From Endomicrobium sp. (lineage in GTDB: Bacteria > Elusimicrobiota > Endomicrobiia > Endomicrobiales > Endomicrobiaceae): a stretch of DNA of 9,367 nucleotides. This document shows, in pieces, positions 1-6,695 of the stretch. Location: positions 1 through 9,367 of the forward strand of contig JAISKX010000049.1 in assembly GCA_031260765.1 (NCBI GenBank). Direction: 5' to 3'. The translations under genes and the position numbers were made by a program. Under the pieces are notes generated by a model. The model ran no database searches, was not told the DNA's origin, and worked only from the letters and a program-made list of their open reading frames with translations. Numbering within the stretch: position 1 is the stretch's first letter; every line of letters starts with the position of its first letter.

Positions 1-1
1 A

Positions 2-271
2 AAGACATTTGATAAGATTAAGACGCAATCAAAACCCGCGCCCTCAATTACAAAGCAAAAAGCAGAAAAACCGGAAAAGGTAGAAAAAGGGAAAACAGTA
101 GAAAAAATAGAAAAACCCAAACAACCCAAAAAAGCCGCAACTCCAACAAAACCCGAGAAAGCAAAAACAGAACAAGCGCAAACAGAAAAAAATATAGATG
201 GAGTTAATTCTAATGCTGAAATACGGCAATTAGTTGAGGAACTCACAGATTTAGAAAAAAATGGAGGATAA
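2..271 (+). CDS. C-terminal tail of an unidentified protein, Lys/Pro/Ala/Glu-rich (5' partial)
   Basis: An open frame enters from the left edge and stops with TAA at 269-271, giving 89 visible residues. Roughly the first 65 residues are low-complexity and dominated by Lys, Pro, Ala, Glu and Thr, with repeats of the type EKxEK and KPxxPKK. The last 20 or so are less biased and look helical (NAEIRQLVEELTDLEKNGG). The coding strand here is extremely A-rich. The GGAGG inside its last codons serves as ribosome binding site for the next gene, only three bases downstream, so the two genes are probably translationally coupled. The domain that would name the protein lies outside the window. A basic, proline-rich tail could be a flexible linker or a nucleic-acid-binding tail, but no function can be assigned. 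The open frame, its stop and the tight coupling to the next gene support it being real. Confidence 0.72.
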   Translation, partial: KTFDKIKTQSKPAPSITKQKAEKPEKVEKGKTVEKIEKPKQPKKAATPTKPEKAKTEQAQTEKNIDGVNSNAEIRQLVEELTDLEKNGG

Positions 272-274
272 ATT

Positions 275-622
275 ATGAGTATGGATATTGAAAAAAAGGA
301 AGATGTAATTGAGGCTGTTCCTATCAATCAAAAAACTGAAAAAATAAAACCTTTGGATTGGATTTTATTATTGTTGGCTGTCATTTATACTCTTTTGCCG
401 ATAGATATTATTCCAGATATTCCGATAATAGGCTGGCTTGACGATTCTTTTATACTATCTTCAGCCTTTTTAAACATTCTGCAAAAAAAGACAAGCAAAA
501 CGAATGAGACGCTGAGCGCGATTTTTAAGTTTCTTAAATATATCGCCATTTTTCTTGGGATTGCTATTATTTTATTGTTTATATTTGCAGGCGCAGTTAT
601 AGTAAAACTGATACAAGGATAA
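275..622 (+). CDS. DUF1232 family small membrane protein
   Basis: A 115-residue protein. Residues 38-58 carry the DUF1232 (YkvA-like) signature, of the form Y-x-L-x-P-x-D-I-I-P-D-x-P-x-I-G-x-L-D-D, here with LLPIDIIPD followed by IIGWLDD. A hydrophobic segment at about 28-48 runs into the motif, and a second, clearly transmembrane segment lies at about 88-111. The charged N-terminus (1-27) has no signal peptide. The family is widespread and short, and its molecular role is not established; some members sit beside membrane or stress genes. The start at 275 is supported by GGAGG at 263-267 with a 7-base spacer. An in-frame ATG two codons later is the only close alternative. The family call is firm; the function is unknown. 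Confidence 0.88.
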   Translation: MSMDIEKKEDVIEAVPINQKTEKIKPLDWILLLLAVIYTLLPIDIIPDIPIIGWLDDSFILSSAFLNILQKKTSKTNETLSAIFKFLKYIAIFLGIAIILLFIFAGAVIVKLIQG

Positions 623-632
623 ATTTAATTAT

Positions 633-663
633 ATGAGAGCCGCGCAATTTGCGCATCTCTTAT
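633..663 (+). other. Imperfect hairpin between the DUF1232 and HAD genes
   Basis: An inverted repeat fills much of the 63-base gap. The outer arms pair 633-639 with 657-663 (7 bp, one G-T wobble). The inner arms GCGCA at 642-646 and TGCGC at 650-654 enclose a 3-base loop. A 2-by-2 internal mismatch separates the two stems. It lies just before the GGAGG of the HAD gene. There is no U-run immediately after the stem, so it is not a textbook terminator. It could be a weak terminator, an mRNA-stabilising hairpin or a protein site. Only the pairing itself is seen. Confidence 0.4.
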
Positions 664-685
664 TTAATATGGAGGATGACAGTAT

Positions 686-1291
686 ATGATTAAGAACATT
701 GTTTTTGATGTAGGCGGAGTTTTTGTAATTTGGGAGCCGCGCGTTATTTTTTCAAGATATTTCGCCACTCCTCAAGCTGTGGAAGATTTTATGAAAGATA
801 TTGATTTTGAGACAGTCAATGATAAAGGAGATAGAGGCTTTAATATATCGGAGCAATTGAAAGGACTTATTATAAAATTTCCTCAATATAAAGAAGTTCT
901 ACAAGCTTATGATAGGGATTGGCTTGACGCCATAACAAATGATGTTGAAGGCAGTTATGATATGGCTATGCAATTAAAAAGAAATGGGTATAAAGTCTAT
1001 ATTCTTTCCAATTGGGAAGCCGAAAAGTTTAGAATAATCAATAAGCAAAAGAAATTTTTAGAAAATTTTGACGGATATATAATTTCCGGCGACATAGGCA
1101 TAGTTAAACCAGATTTAAGAATTTATAAGGCATTGTTGGATAAATACAATCTAAGCGCCCAAGAATGTTTGTTTTTTGACGACAAACCTGCCAATGTAGA
1201 AGCCGCAAAAGAAGCAGGCTTTAGCGGTTTAATTTTTACAACAAGCGCTCAAGCCAAAAAAGACCTCAAAGCATTAGACATAAAAATCTAA
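686..1291 (+). CDS. HAD-superfamily phosphatase, subfamily IA (YihX-like)
   Basis: A 201-residue cytoplasmic hydrolase with all four HAD motifs in order: the nucleophile Asp8 in FDVGGV, motif II ILSNW with Ser108-Asn109, the motif III lysine Lys141 in GIVKPD, and motif IV FFDDKPAN with Asp165-Asp166. An alpha-helical cap of the IA type lies between motifs I and II (about 15-90). The residue two after the nucleophile, usually Asp, is Gly10. The same change occurs in the E. coli YihX group (DLGNV), which dephosphorylates alpha-glucose-1-phosphate, so the change does not by itself mean inactivity. The motif IV stretch also resembles that group. The substrate cannot be read from sequence; a small sugar phosphate is the family-based expectation. 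The start is supported by GGAGG at 671-675. It is probably in one operon with the preceding DUF1232 gene. Confidence 0.9.
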   Translation: MIKNIVFDVGGVFVIWEPRVIFSRYFATPQAVEDFMKDIDFETVNDKGDRGFNISEQLKGLIIKFPQYKEVLQAYDRDWLDAITNDVEGSYDMAMQLKRNGYKVYILSNWEAEKFRIINKQKKFLENFDGYIISGDIGIVKPDLRIYKALLDKYNLSAQECLFFDDKPANVEAAKEAGFSGLIFTTSAQAKKDLKALDIKI

Positions 1292-1314
1292 TCAATAAAC
1301 AATATTGTTATTAT

Positions 1315-2214
1315 TCAAATCCACGGTATTAGTTTTTTCCATAGGGGGGAGTGTTTTTTTGAGACGATTTTTAATTTTTCGTCTTTATGGACTTTTGTAT
1401 AACCGATTACAGACGGGGTGTATTGAAGATGAATTTCTATTTCGTCGTTCTTTTCTGAGATGTCTTTGATTTGGGCTGGGATTGGGTTTAAACCAGAGCT
1501 TCCTATGAGATGGATTAAATAATGAGCTATGTCTCTTTTGTCTGTAATTAAAGATAAAACGGCGTCGCCGGCTGAAAGTTTTTTAGCTGAGACGCCGTTT
1601 TCTTCGTCTTTGCAGATTTGAGCTTCAAGTCTTAAAACTCCAAAATTCTTATGAGCGCTTGAATACATACCGGAGTTTTGACCGCTGTCTGCGGACAATT
1701 TTTTAAATTGAGAAAGGTTTAATTCTTCTTTCATCATTTCGGTCTTGACTAAAGATGGGGCGAAGAAATTTTGAATTAAATCGTCAGATGGGAATTTAGC
1801 AGATTGCAGTTCTTCGTTTAAATATTGTTTAAAAGGTTCTTCTATGCTTTTTGTATAGTCTTCCATTACCCCTTCGGACAATCTTGCTGAAAACACGGCT
1901 TTTTCAAAAGAAACCCAATTCATTTGAGATGAAATTTCATAAATTGCAGGATTGTGCGAAAACACTATATTAAATCTTAGGATTTGAAAAAGTTTTTTAT
2001 TGATTACTATATGTATAAGACCGTAAATGCTTTCTTGGGGAAATATAATTTTTATTTTAAACACGCTTATCACTTTCAAAAAAACGGTGATTTTCTCAAC
2101 GGCTTTTTTGATATTATTGTCTGAAAGAGACAGCGCAATTTCCGCTTCATCTTGTTCGCAGCCTGTGTCTTCCATAAGCAATTGTATGAGTTGGCTTGTA
2201 TCTTTTTCTTTCAT
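1315..2214 (-). CDS. Unrecognised protein with an N-terminal UBA/TS-N-like helical domain
   Basis: A 299-residue protein that I cannot assign to a named family. Residues 7-44 look like a UBA/TS-N three-helix fold, with the pattern LMEDTGCEQDEAEIAL followed by an A-V-x-x-I ending, similar to the N-terminal domain of elongation factor Ts and other TS-N proteins. Residues 45-110 are rich in beta-forming hydrophobics (a long I/V/F/K stretch). The middle (110-185) is charged and helical. The C-terminal 100 residues alternate short strands and end in KKHSPLWKKLIPWI. There is no signal peptide or clear membrane segment. The start lies 2 bases after the recombinase stop, with GAGGG about 10 bases upstream inside that gene's end, so it is probably translated from the same mRNA as topA and the recombinase. 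hslV often occupies this slot in Firmicutes, but this protein lacks HslV features. The CDS is well supported; the function is unknown. Confidence 0.8.
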   Translation of the reverse strand: MKEKDTSQLIQLLMEDTGCEQDEAEIALSLSDNNIKKAVEKITVFLKVISVFKIKIIFPQESIYGLIHIVINKKLFQILRFNIVFSHNPAIYEISSQMNWVSFEKAVFSARLSEGVMEDYTKSIEEPFKQYLNEELQSAKFPSDDLIQNFFAPSLVKTEMMKEELNLSQFKKLSADSGQNSGMYSSAHKNFGVLRLEAQICKDEENGVSAKKLSAGDAVLSLITDKRDIAHYLIHLIGSSGLNPIPAQIKDISEKNDEIEIHLQYTPSVIGYTKVHKDEKLKIVSKKHSPLWKKLIPWI

Positions 2215-2216
2215 TT

Positions 2217-3164
2217 CTATTTAGCCCTCGGATGAAAATCATTGTAAATTCTTTTTAATGTTTCAATTGTTACATGGGTGTAAATTTGAGTAGTTGAGAG
2301 ATTTCTGTGTCCTAACATCTCTTGGACGCTTCTCAAATCGCAGCCTCTGTCTAAAATATGCGTGGCAAAAGAATGCCTTATGGTGTGAGGGCTTGCTTTT
2401 TTTGTGATGCCTGCTTTTGCAAACCAATTGTAAAAAATTTGTCTTGCAGCCCTCGGGTCAAATTTTTTATTTGACGCGCTTAAAAAAGCAGGCGAGTCTA
2501 TATCGCAAGGGAGACCTTCATTTTTCCTCTCATTTATATAATTCATAATAGCGGATATACATTTTTCACCTATGGGAATCAGCCTCTCTTTATCGCCTTT
2601 TCCGCGCACTTTGACTATATTTGAGATGAAGTCTATATCTTTGAGTTTTAAGTCTATTAATTCGCTTATTCTTAAACCGCTTGAATATAAAAGTTCAAGC
2701 ATAGCCATATCTCTAAGTTTGATTTCTTCTATATTGAATAGTTTTTGCATTTCGTCTTCCGTCAAAAATATAGGAACCCTTTTGTCTTTTTTGGGATTTG
2801 ACACTAAATTGAAGGGATTTTTTAAAACGATTTTGTTGATTATTAGGAATTTGTAAAAAGTTTTAAGCGCGGCGAATTTCCTAAGCAATGAAGACCTTTT
2901 TAGATTCCCTTCAGTTAGATAAGCCATATACTGCCTTATCATAATTTTATCAAGAGATGTAAAAGAAATATTATTGTCTTGCAAAAATAAAGCGAAATAA
3001 GAAATATCAGCTATATAAGCTCTTAAAGTGTGAGCTGAAAAATTCTTTTCCGCTTTTAGATATTTTGCAAAAAAACCTATTTGCTCTTTGTAGTCTTTTT
3101 CGATTTGCCTGTCGGTTTTTTTGTTTTTTTGATTTTCAAATCCGGCTTGTCTTGTTTTATCCAT
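2217..3164 (-). CDS. xerC: Tyrosine recombinase XerC/XerD
   Basis: Site-specific tyrosine recombinase, expected to resolve chromosome dimers at dif. The N-terminal SAM-like core-binding domain is at about 25-105 (YLKAEKNFSAHTLRAY). The catalytic domain follows with a complete active site: Arg165 in SGLRISE, Lys189 in RGKGDKERL, His260 and Arg263 in SPHTIRHSFATH, His286 in MLGHRNLSTT, and the nucleophile Tyr295 in IYTHV (numbered from this start). An ATG also exists at 3179, but it lacks a ribosome site. The ATG at 3164 has GCAGGA 7 bases upstream, so I chose it, giving 315 residues against about 300 for the family. Either start overlaps the 3' end of topA. No later in-frame ATG exists before the conserved domain, so the overlap is probably real unless a non-ATG start is used. 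XerC is preferred over XerD because of its topA neighbour; the two cannot be separated by motifs alone. Confidence 0.92.
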   Translation of the reverse strand: MDKTRQAGFENQKNKKTDRQIEKDYKEQIGFFAKYLKAEKNFSAHTLRAYIADISYFALFLQDNNISFTSLDKIMIRQYMAYLTEGNLKRSSLLRKFAALKTFYKFLIINKIVLKNPFNLVSNPKKDKRVPIFLTEDEMQKLFNIEEIKLRDMAMLELLYSSGLRISELIDLKLKDIDFISNIVKVRGKGDKERLIPIGEKCISAIMNYINERKNEGLPCDIDSPAFLSASNKKFDPRAARQIFYNWFAKAGITKKASPHTIRHSFATHILDRGCDLRSVQEMLGHRNLSTTQIYTHVTIETLKRIYNDFHPRAK

Positions 3165-5272
3165 ATTAAATTCCTGCATTTTGGGAACGCAGAGCAGGTT
3201 AGAAATTCTCCTCTTTTGCTTTGCCTTTTAAGCATCATTGAACCGCATTTCTCGCATTTTATATCTGTTTTCTCAGGCTCAGGTTTTATGGTTTTATTGC
3301 CGTTCTTATCTAAAGTGTATTTTGTTTTGCAGTCTGGATTTTTGCATAGGAGATAACTTCTGCCTCTATATCCGGCTTTTTTAATCAATGGACTGCCGCA
3401 CTTGTCGCATTTTAAATCTGTTTCTATATCTACGAGCGGGCTTTTGCCGTCTTTTGCCAAAGGCATAGCCGTTTTACATTCAGGAAAACCTGAACAGCCC
3501 AAGAATTGCCCGCTTCTTGATTGTCTTATCACCATCTCTTTGCCGCAATTGGGGCATTTTATATCTGTGCTTTGCACTTTGATTTTTTGATGAGTTAGAT
3601 TTTTTTCAGCGGCTTCCAATTTTTTTATAAATGGAGAATAAAAATCGCTTATGACGCTTTGCCATTTGATTTTATTTTCGGCTATGCTGTCAAATTTCTC
3701 TTCAATGCCCGCTGTGAACTCCACATTGATGATATTTTCAAAATGTTTTTTTAAAACATCATTGACCACTATGCCGAGTTCTGTGGGAATGAACTTTTTT
3801 CCGTCAAGACGCACATATAATCTGTCTAAAATCGTCTTGATGATAGGAGCATAAGTGGAAGGTCTTCCTATTTCGTGTTCTTCAAGAGCTTTTATTAGGC
3901 TTGCTTCATTATATCTTGCCGGCGGCTCAGTCCAATGTTGAAGAGGGGAAAGTTTTAAAAGATTTAATTGTTCTCCTTCGCTTAGAGGGGGCAGTCTCAT
4001 ATCTTGGCTGTCTTCGTCTATGTTATAAACTTTTAAAAATCCGTCAAAAATTAAAACGCTTCCATTTGCTCTAAAAATATAATCGCCCGCTTTGATATCT
4101 GCGCTTATTGTATTATACACGGCGTCAGCCATTTGGCTTGCTACAAATCTTTTCCATATCAAATCATAGAGTTTGTATTCATCAGGAATTAGATGAGACT
4201 TTATTGAAGACGGCGTTTTGTATGCTGATGTCGGTCTTATGGCTTCGTGGGCTTCTTGAGCGCCTTTTGATTTTGTTGTGTAAAATCTCGGATTTTTAGG
4301 CAGACAATTATCTCCATAGGCGCTTGATATATATTTTTGAGTTTCGGCGCGGCAGCTTGCGGCTATGTTTAAAGAGTCTGTTCTCATATAGGTGATGTGT
4401 CCGCTTTCATAGAGTTTTTGAGCTATGGACATAGTCCTGCTTGCCGTAAATCCAAGCCGTCTTGAAGAATCTTGCTGCATTGTAGATGTGGTATACGGCG
4501 CAAAAGGCGAGCGCTTTCTTTGTTTGCTTTCAACAGACTTTACTATATAAGAAGCATTTTCAAGTTCTTTTAATATAGCGTCGGCTTCTTCTTTATTTTT
4601 TATGGATAATTTTTCAAACTTGATATCGTTTTTTGAAAATATGGACGCTTTAAAAGGAACGGCGTTATTTTGTTTTTTTGATAAATCCGCTTCAATGCCC
4701 CAATATTCCACAGGGATAAAAGCCTTGATTTCTTCTTCTCTATTGCAAATTATCATTACGGCTACTGATTGAACTCTACCGGCTGAAAGCCCTCTTTTTA
4801 CTTTTTTCCAAAGAAGAGGGGATAGTTTATATCCTACAATTCTGTCTAAAATTCTTCTCGCTTGCTGGCTATCCACAAGCCCCATATTTAATCGCCTCGG
4901 ATTTGCCACAGCTTCTTTTATAGCTTCGGGGGTGATTTCGCTAAAAGTAATTCTTTCTATCTTTGAATCATTGAGTTTTAAAGCTTCTTTTAGATGCCAT
5001 GCTATAGCTTCGCCTTCGCGGTCAAGGTCGGTGGCGAGATAGACTTTTTGAGAGGAGTCGGCTTTGCTTTTTAATTCGCTTATTATTTTTTTTGATTTAG
5101 GCATATTGACATAGGTCGGCTCAAAATTGTTTTCTGTGTCTATGCTGAGTTTTTTCTTAGGCAAATCTCTGATATGACCGAAAGAGCTTTTGACAGTGAA
5201 ATCATTGCCTAAAATTTTTGATATTGTTTTTTCTTTAGCCGGCGACTCTACTATAACAAGATATTTTGCCAT
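3077..5272 (-). CDS. topA: DNA topoisomerase I (type IA)
   Basis: A 731-residue topoisomerase that relaxes negatively supercoiled DNA. The TOPRIM domain spans about 1-120, with Glu9 in IVESPAK and the acidic triad Asp82, Asp84 and Glu86 in TDLDREGEA. Other core signatures are SAGRVQSVAV at about 163-172, the catalytic Tyr295 in GHITYMRTDS, GAQEAHEAIRPT at about 337-348, and the HEIGRPSTYAPI stretch at about 466-477. Three C-terminal four-cysteine zinc fingers follow: Cys573/576/593/599, Cys622/625/643/648 and Cys673/676/693/699. The protein ends in a very basic tail (from about 706, rich in Lys-Lys-Thr). Length is in the normal range for bacterial TopA with zinc fingers. The start is supported by GAGG 7 bases upstream (5280-5283). 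The gene lies 23 bases downstream of dprA and is probably co-transcribed with it; its last 88 bases overlap the recombinase gene in another frame. Confidence 0.97.
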   Translation of the reverse strand: MAKYLVIVESPAKEKTISKILGNDFTVKSSFGHIRDLPKKKLSIDTENNFEPTYVNMPKSKKIISELKSKADSSQKVYLATDLDREGEAIAWHLKEALKLNDSKIERITFSEITPEAIKEAVANPRRLNMGLVDSQQARRILDRIVGYKLSPLLWKKVKRGLSAGRVQSVAVMIICNREEEIKAFIPVEYWGIEADLSKKQNNAVPFKASIFSKNDIKFEKLSIKNKEEADAILKELENASYIVKSVESKQRKRSPFAPYTTSTMQQDSSRRLGFTASRTMSIAQKLYESGHITYMRTDSLNIAASCRAETQKYISSAYGDNCLPKNPRFYTTKSKGAQEAHEAIRPTSAYKTPSSIKSHLIPDEYKLYDLIWKRFVASQMADAVYNTISADIKAGDYIFRANGSVLIFDGFLKVYNIDEDSQDMRLPPLSEGEQLNLLKLSPLQHWTEPPARYNEASLIKALEEHEIGRPSTYAPIIKTILDRLYVRLDGKKFIPTELGIVVNDVLKKHFENIINVEFTAGIEEKFDSIAENKIKWQSVISDFYSPFIKKLEAAEKNLTHQKIKVQSTDIKCPNCGKEMVIRQSRSGQFLGCSGFPECKTAMPLAKDGKSPLVDIETDLKCDKCGSPLIKKAGYRGRSYLLCKNPDCKTKYTLDKNGNKTIKPEPEKTDIKCEKCGSMMLKRQSKRGEFLTCSAFPKCRNLIWIKQDKPDLKIKKTKKPTGKSKKTTKSK
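3172..3177 (-). promoter_or_regulatory. Ribosome binding site deciding the xerC start
   Basis: On the - strand, GCAGGA precedes the ATG at 3164-3162 by 7 bases. The upstream in-frame ATG at 3179-3177 has only CGTTCCCAAA before it and no purine-rich site. The site lies inside the topA coding region, so ribosomes translating topA must pass over it. Confidence 0.6.
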
Positions 5273-5295
5273 TGATTTACCTCGCTTTGTATTTG

Positions 5296-6399
5296 TTAGC
5301 GTTTTCTTATATAAATTTTCCCGCTAAGGCATTCTATAAGACCGTTTAATTCAAGATTGAAAAGTATAGACGATAATTGAGATATATTGATATTTAATTT
5401 GTCAGATATTAAGTCAATATGTATGCCTTCTTGCTCTTGCTCTATCAGTTTTAAAACGGAATTTTCTTTGCTGTCAAGAGCGGCTATATATGTTTTTTTG
5501 CTCTCTTTGGCAAGTTGTTTCAAATTAAAAAAAGACAATCGCAAAGCCATATCGCGCGGACTTATAGCGGCAAAAGCGCCGTTTGCTATCAATTCATTTA
5601 CGCCTTTTGAGGATTCAAAATATATATTTGACGGCACGGCAAAAACATCTTTACCGTAATCAGCCGCGAATTTTGCCGTAATTAAAGCTCCGCTATTTTT
5701 TGCCGCTTCAATTACTAAAACTGCTTTTGAAACGGCGGCTACAATGCGATTTCTTCTTGGAAAAGTCGTTCTGTCAGGCTGTCTCAAAAGCGGGAACTCG
5801 CTTATTACGGCTCCGTTTTGCGCTATAGCGGCTTGCAAGGTTTTGTTTTCAGGCGGATAATTGACAAGCAAACCATTGCCCAAAACAGCTATCGTGCGTC
5901 CATTGTGTTCCATAGCTGATTTATGCGCTTGGGCGTCTATCCCTCTTGCAAGACCTGAGACTACTGTTATTGAATTTTGTGAAAAGAACGACGCAAAATC
6001 TTCAGTAGCTCTTTTGCCGTAAGGAGTGATTTTCCTTGAGCCGACTATCGCTATTGAATCAAAATCTTTTTCAATAATTTGTCCCTTGATATATAAAACA
6101 GGCGGTCTGTCTGAAAATTCTTTTAAAGCGGCGGGATAATTCTCATCGCCGTCTATTGAAATAATAATATCATTTTTTTGAGCAAGGGAAATCTCTTCAT
6201 CTGTTTTTTTAGAGTTTTTTGCTTCTAATATATCGTCAGCGGTTTTTTCTCCAATGCCTTCAAAAGCGAGCAAATCACTCTTTGAGGCTTTCAATATGTT
6301 CTTCGGCTCTTGAAATACAGAAAGCAATCGGGACAGCCTTATACTGCCGATGTCAGCCGCAAGAAAAAGTTTAAAAATAGACAATTGATTTTCATTCAT
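5296..6399 (-). CDS. dprA: DNA processing protein DprA/Smf
   Basis: A 367-residue protein. In competent bacteria DprA binds incoming single-stranded DNA and loads RecA; the gene is also conserved in bacteria not known to be competent. The N-terminal part (1-65) has a helix-hairpin-helix-like stretch (FEGIGEKTADDIL). The Rossmann-like SMF core spans about 80-290, with IVGSRKITPYG (118-128), VSGLARGIDAQAHKSA (147-162), AVLGNGL, ISEFP (199-203), FPRRNRIVA (213-221) and SGALITAKFAADYGKDVFAVP (236-256, quoted in part). The C-terminal 55 residues form a winged-helix-like DML1 region (QLSSILFNLELNGLIE). All expected motifs are intact. No good Shine-Dalgarno is visible before the ATG, where the - strand reads AATTAAATAATA. 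Upstream lie a structured leader and two tRNA genes, so the gene may depend on read-through from secG and the tRNAs or on its own weak promoter in the leader. Confidence 0.96.
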   Translation of the reverse strand: MNENQLSIFKLFLAADIGSIRLSRLLSVFQEPKNILKASKSDLLAFEGIGEKTADDILEAKNSKKTDEEISLAQKNDIIISIDGDENYPAALKEFSDRPPVLYIKGQIIEKDFDSIAIVGSRKITPYGKRATEDFASFFSQNSITVVSGLARGIDAQAHKSAMEHNGRTIAVLGNGLLVNYPPENKTLQAAIAQNGAVISEFPLLRQPDRTTFPRRNRIVAAVSKAVLVIEAAKNSGALITAKFAADYGKDVFAVPSNIYFESSKGVNELIANGAFAAISPRDMALRLSFFNLKQLAKESKKTYIAALDSKENSVLKLIEQEQEGIHIDLISDKLNINISQLSSILFNLELNGLIECLSGKIYIRKR

Positions 6400-6420
6400 A
6401 TTATTATTTAATTAACAAAT

Positions 6421-6481
6421 AAATAAAAATAGAGAGTTGACACGGTGACCAGAAATTTGAGTTCTGGGCGTTCCAACTCTC
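6421..6481 (-). terminator. Possible intrinsic terminator after the tRNA genes
   Basis: On the - strand the GAGAGTTG...CAACTCTC stem-loop (6481 down to 6432) is followed directly by TATTTTTATTT, a U-rich tract in RNA. This would end the secG and tRNA transcript before dprA, or allow partial read-through. The stem is only moderately GC-rich and contains an internal loop, so efficiency is uncertain. Confidence 0.4.
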
Positions 6482-6515
6482 CATATCTGATATATAAAGG
6501 AAAGGTCTCTATTTT
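6426..6515 (-). other. Structured leader between tRNA-Gly and dprA (attenuator-like)
   Basis: The 119 bases between tRNA-Gly and dprA contain three nested or competing inverted repeats. An 8-bp stem pairs GAGAGTTG with CAACTCTC (6474-6481 with 6432-6439). Inside it, CCAGAA and TTCTGG (6449-6454 with 6462-6467) form a 6-bp stem with a 7-base loop, separated from the outer stem by an internal loop. A third, 10-bp repeat pairs AAAATAGAGA with TCTCTATTTT (6506-6515 with 6426-6435). It uses bases that also form the outer 8-bp stem, so the two folds exclude each other. I do not recognise it as a known riboswitch or T-box, and the T-box pairing sequence is absent. The pairings are seen directly; the regulatory role is inferred. 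Confidence 0.45.
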
Positions 6516-6518
6516 ATA

Positions 6519-6590
6519 AGCGGGCGATGGGACTTGAACCCACGACCTTCTCGTTGGCAACGAGACGTTCTACCACTGAACTACACCCGC
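6519..6590 (-). tRNA. tRNA-Gly (anticodon GCC)
   Basis: A full cloverleaf of 72 bases. The acceptor GCGGGTG pairs with CGCCCGC (one G-U), followed by discriminator U at 6519, as usual for bacterial tRNA-Gly. The D-arm is GTTC/GAAC. The anticodon stem TCTCG/CGAGA encloses TTGCCAA with anticodon GCC (6556-6558 on the + strand). The variable loop has 5 bases, and the T-arm GTGGG/CCCAT encloses TTCAAGT (the last pair is G-U). The 3' CCA is not encoded and must be added post-transcriptionally. It lies 13 bases after tRNA-Leu and is probably cut from the same precursor. Confidence 0.98.
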
Positions 6591-6603
6591 AAAATTTTTA
6601 GAA

Positions 6604-6685
6604 TGCTGAGGGCGGGAGTTGAACCCGCATCCAGTTAAGGACACGCACCTCAAGCGTGCGCGTATGCCAATTCCGCCACCCCAGC
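6604..6685 (-). tRNA. tRNA-Leu (anticodon GAG)
   Basis: A class II tRNA of 82 bases. The acceptor GCTGGGG pairs with CCTCAGC, followed by discriminator A, as expected for leucine. The anticodon stem CACGC/GCGTG encloses TTGAGGT with anticodon GAG (6649-6651 on the + strand). The long variable arm is TCCTTAACTGGAT. The T-arm GCGGG/CCCGC encloses TTCAACT. CCA is not encoded. The 5' end lies 10 bases after the secG stop, so it is probably processed from a secG-tRNA-Leu-tRNA-Gly transcript. In E. coli, secG is likewise followed by the GAG leucine tRNA gene leuU. Confidence 0.98.
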
Positions 6686-6695
6686 GTTTTCAAGA

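Noticed and set aside
44..229. A - strand 61-codon frame rich in Phe, Cys and Leu opposite the left-edge tail
   Set aside because: Its composition is simply the complement of A-rich lysine/proline codons, and the + strand frame couples properly to the next gene.
1298..1309. The perfect 12-base palindrome AACAATATTGTT between the convergent HAD and UBA-like genes, as a bidirectional terminator
   Set aside because: It is AT-rich, has no loop and lacks a clear U-run on either strand. In DNA of this composition it may be chance, so it was not listed as a terminator.
2572..2856. Long + strand frames opposite xerC, topA, secG and dnaJ
   Set aside because: They are antisense shadows of well-supported genes, with no conserved motifs and no ribosome sites.
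3165..3179. An alternative xerC start at the ATG at 3179
   Set aside because: No Shine-Dalgarno precedes it, and it lengthens the overlap with topA to 103 bases; the ATG at 3164 is better supported.
6437..6442. A + strand TTGACA, a perfect -35 hexamer, inside the dprA leader
   Set aside because: No -10-like hexamer lies 15-19 bases downstream on the + strand, and no + strand gene follows. It is explained as part of the hairpin arms.
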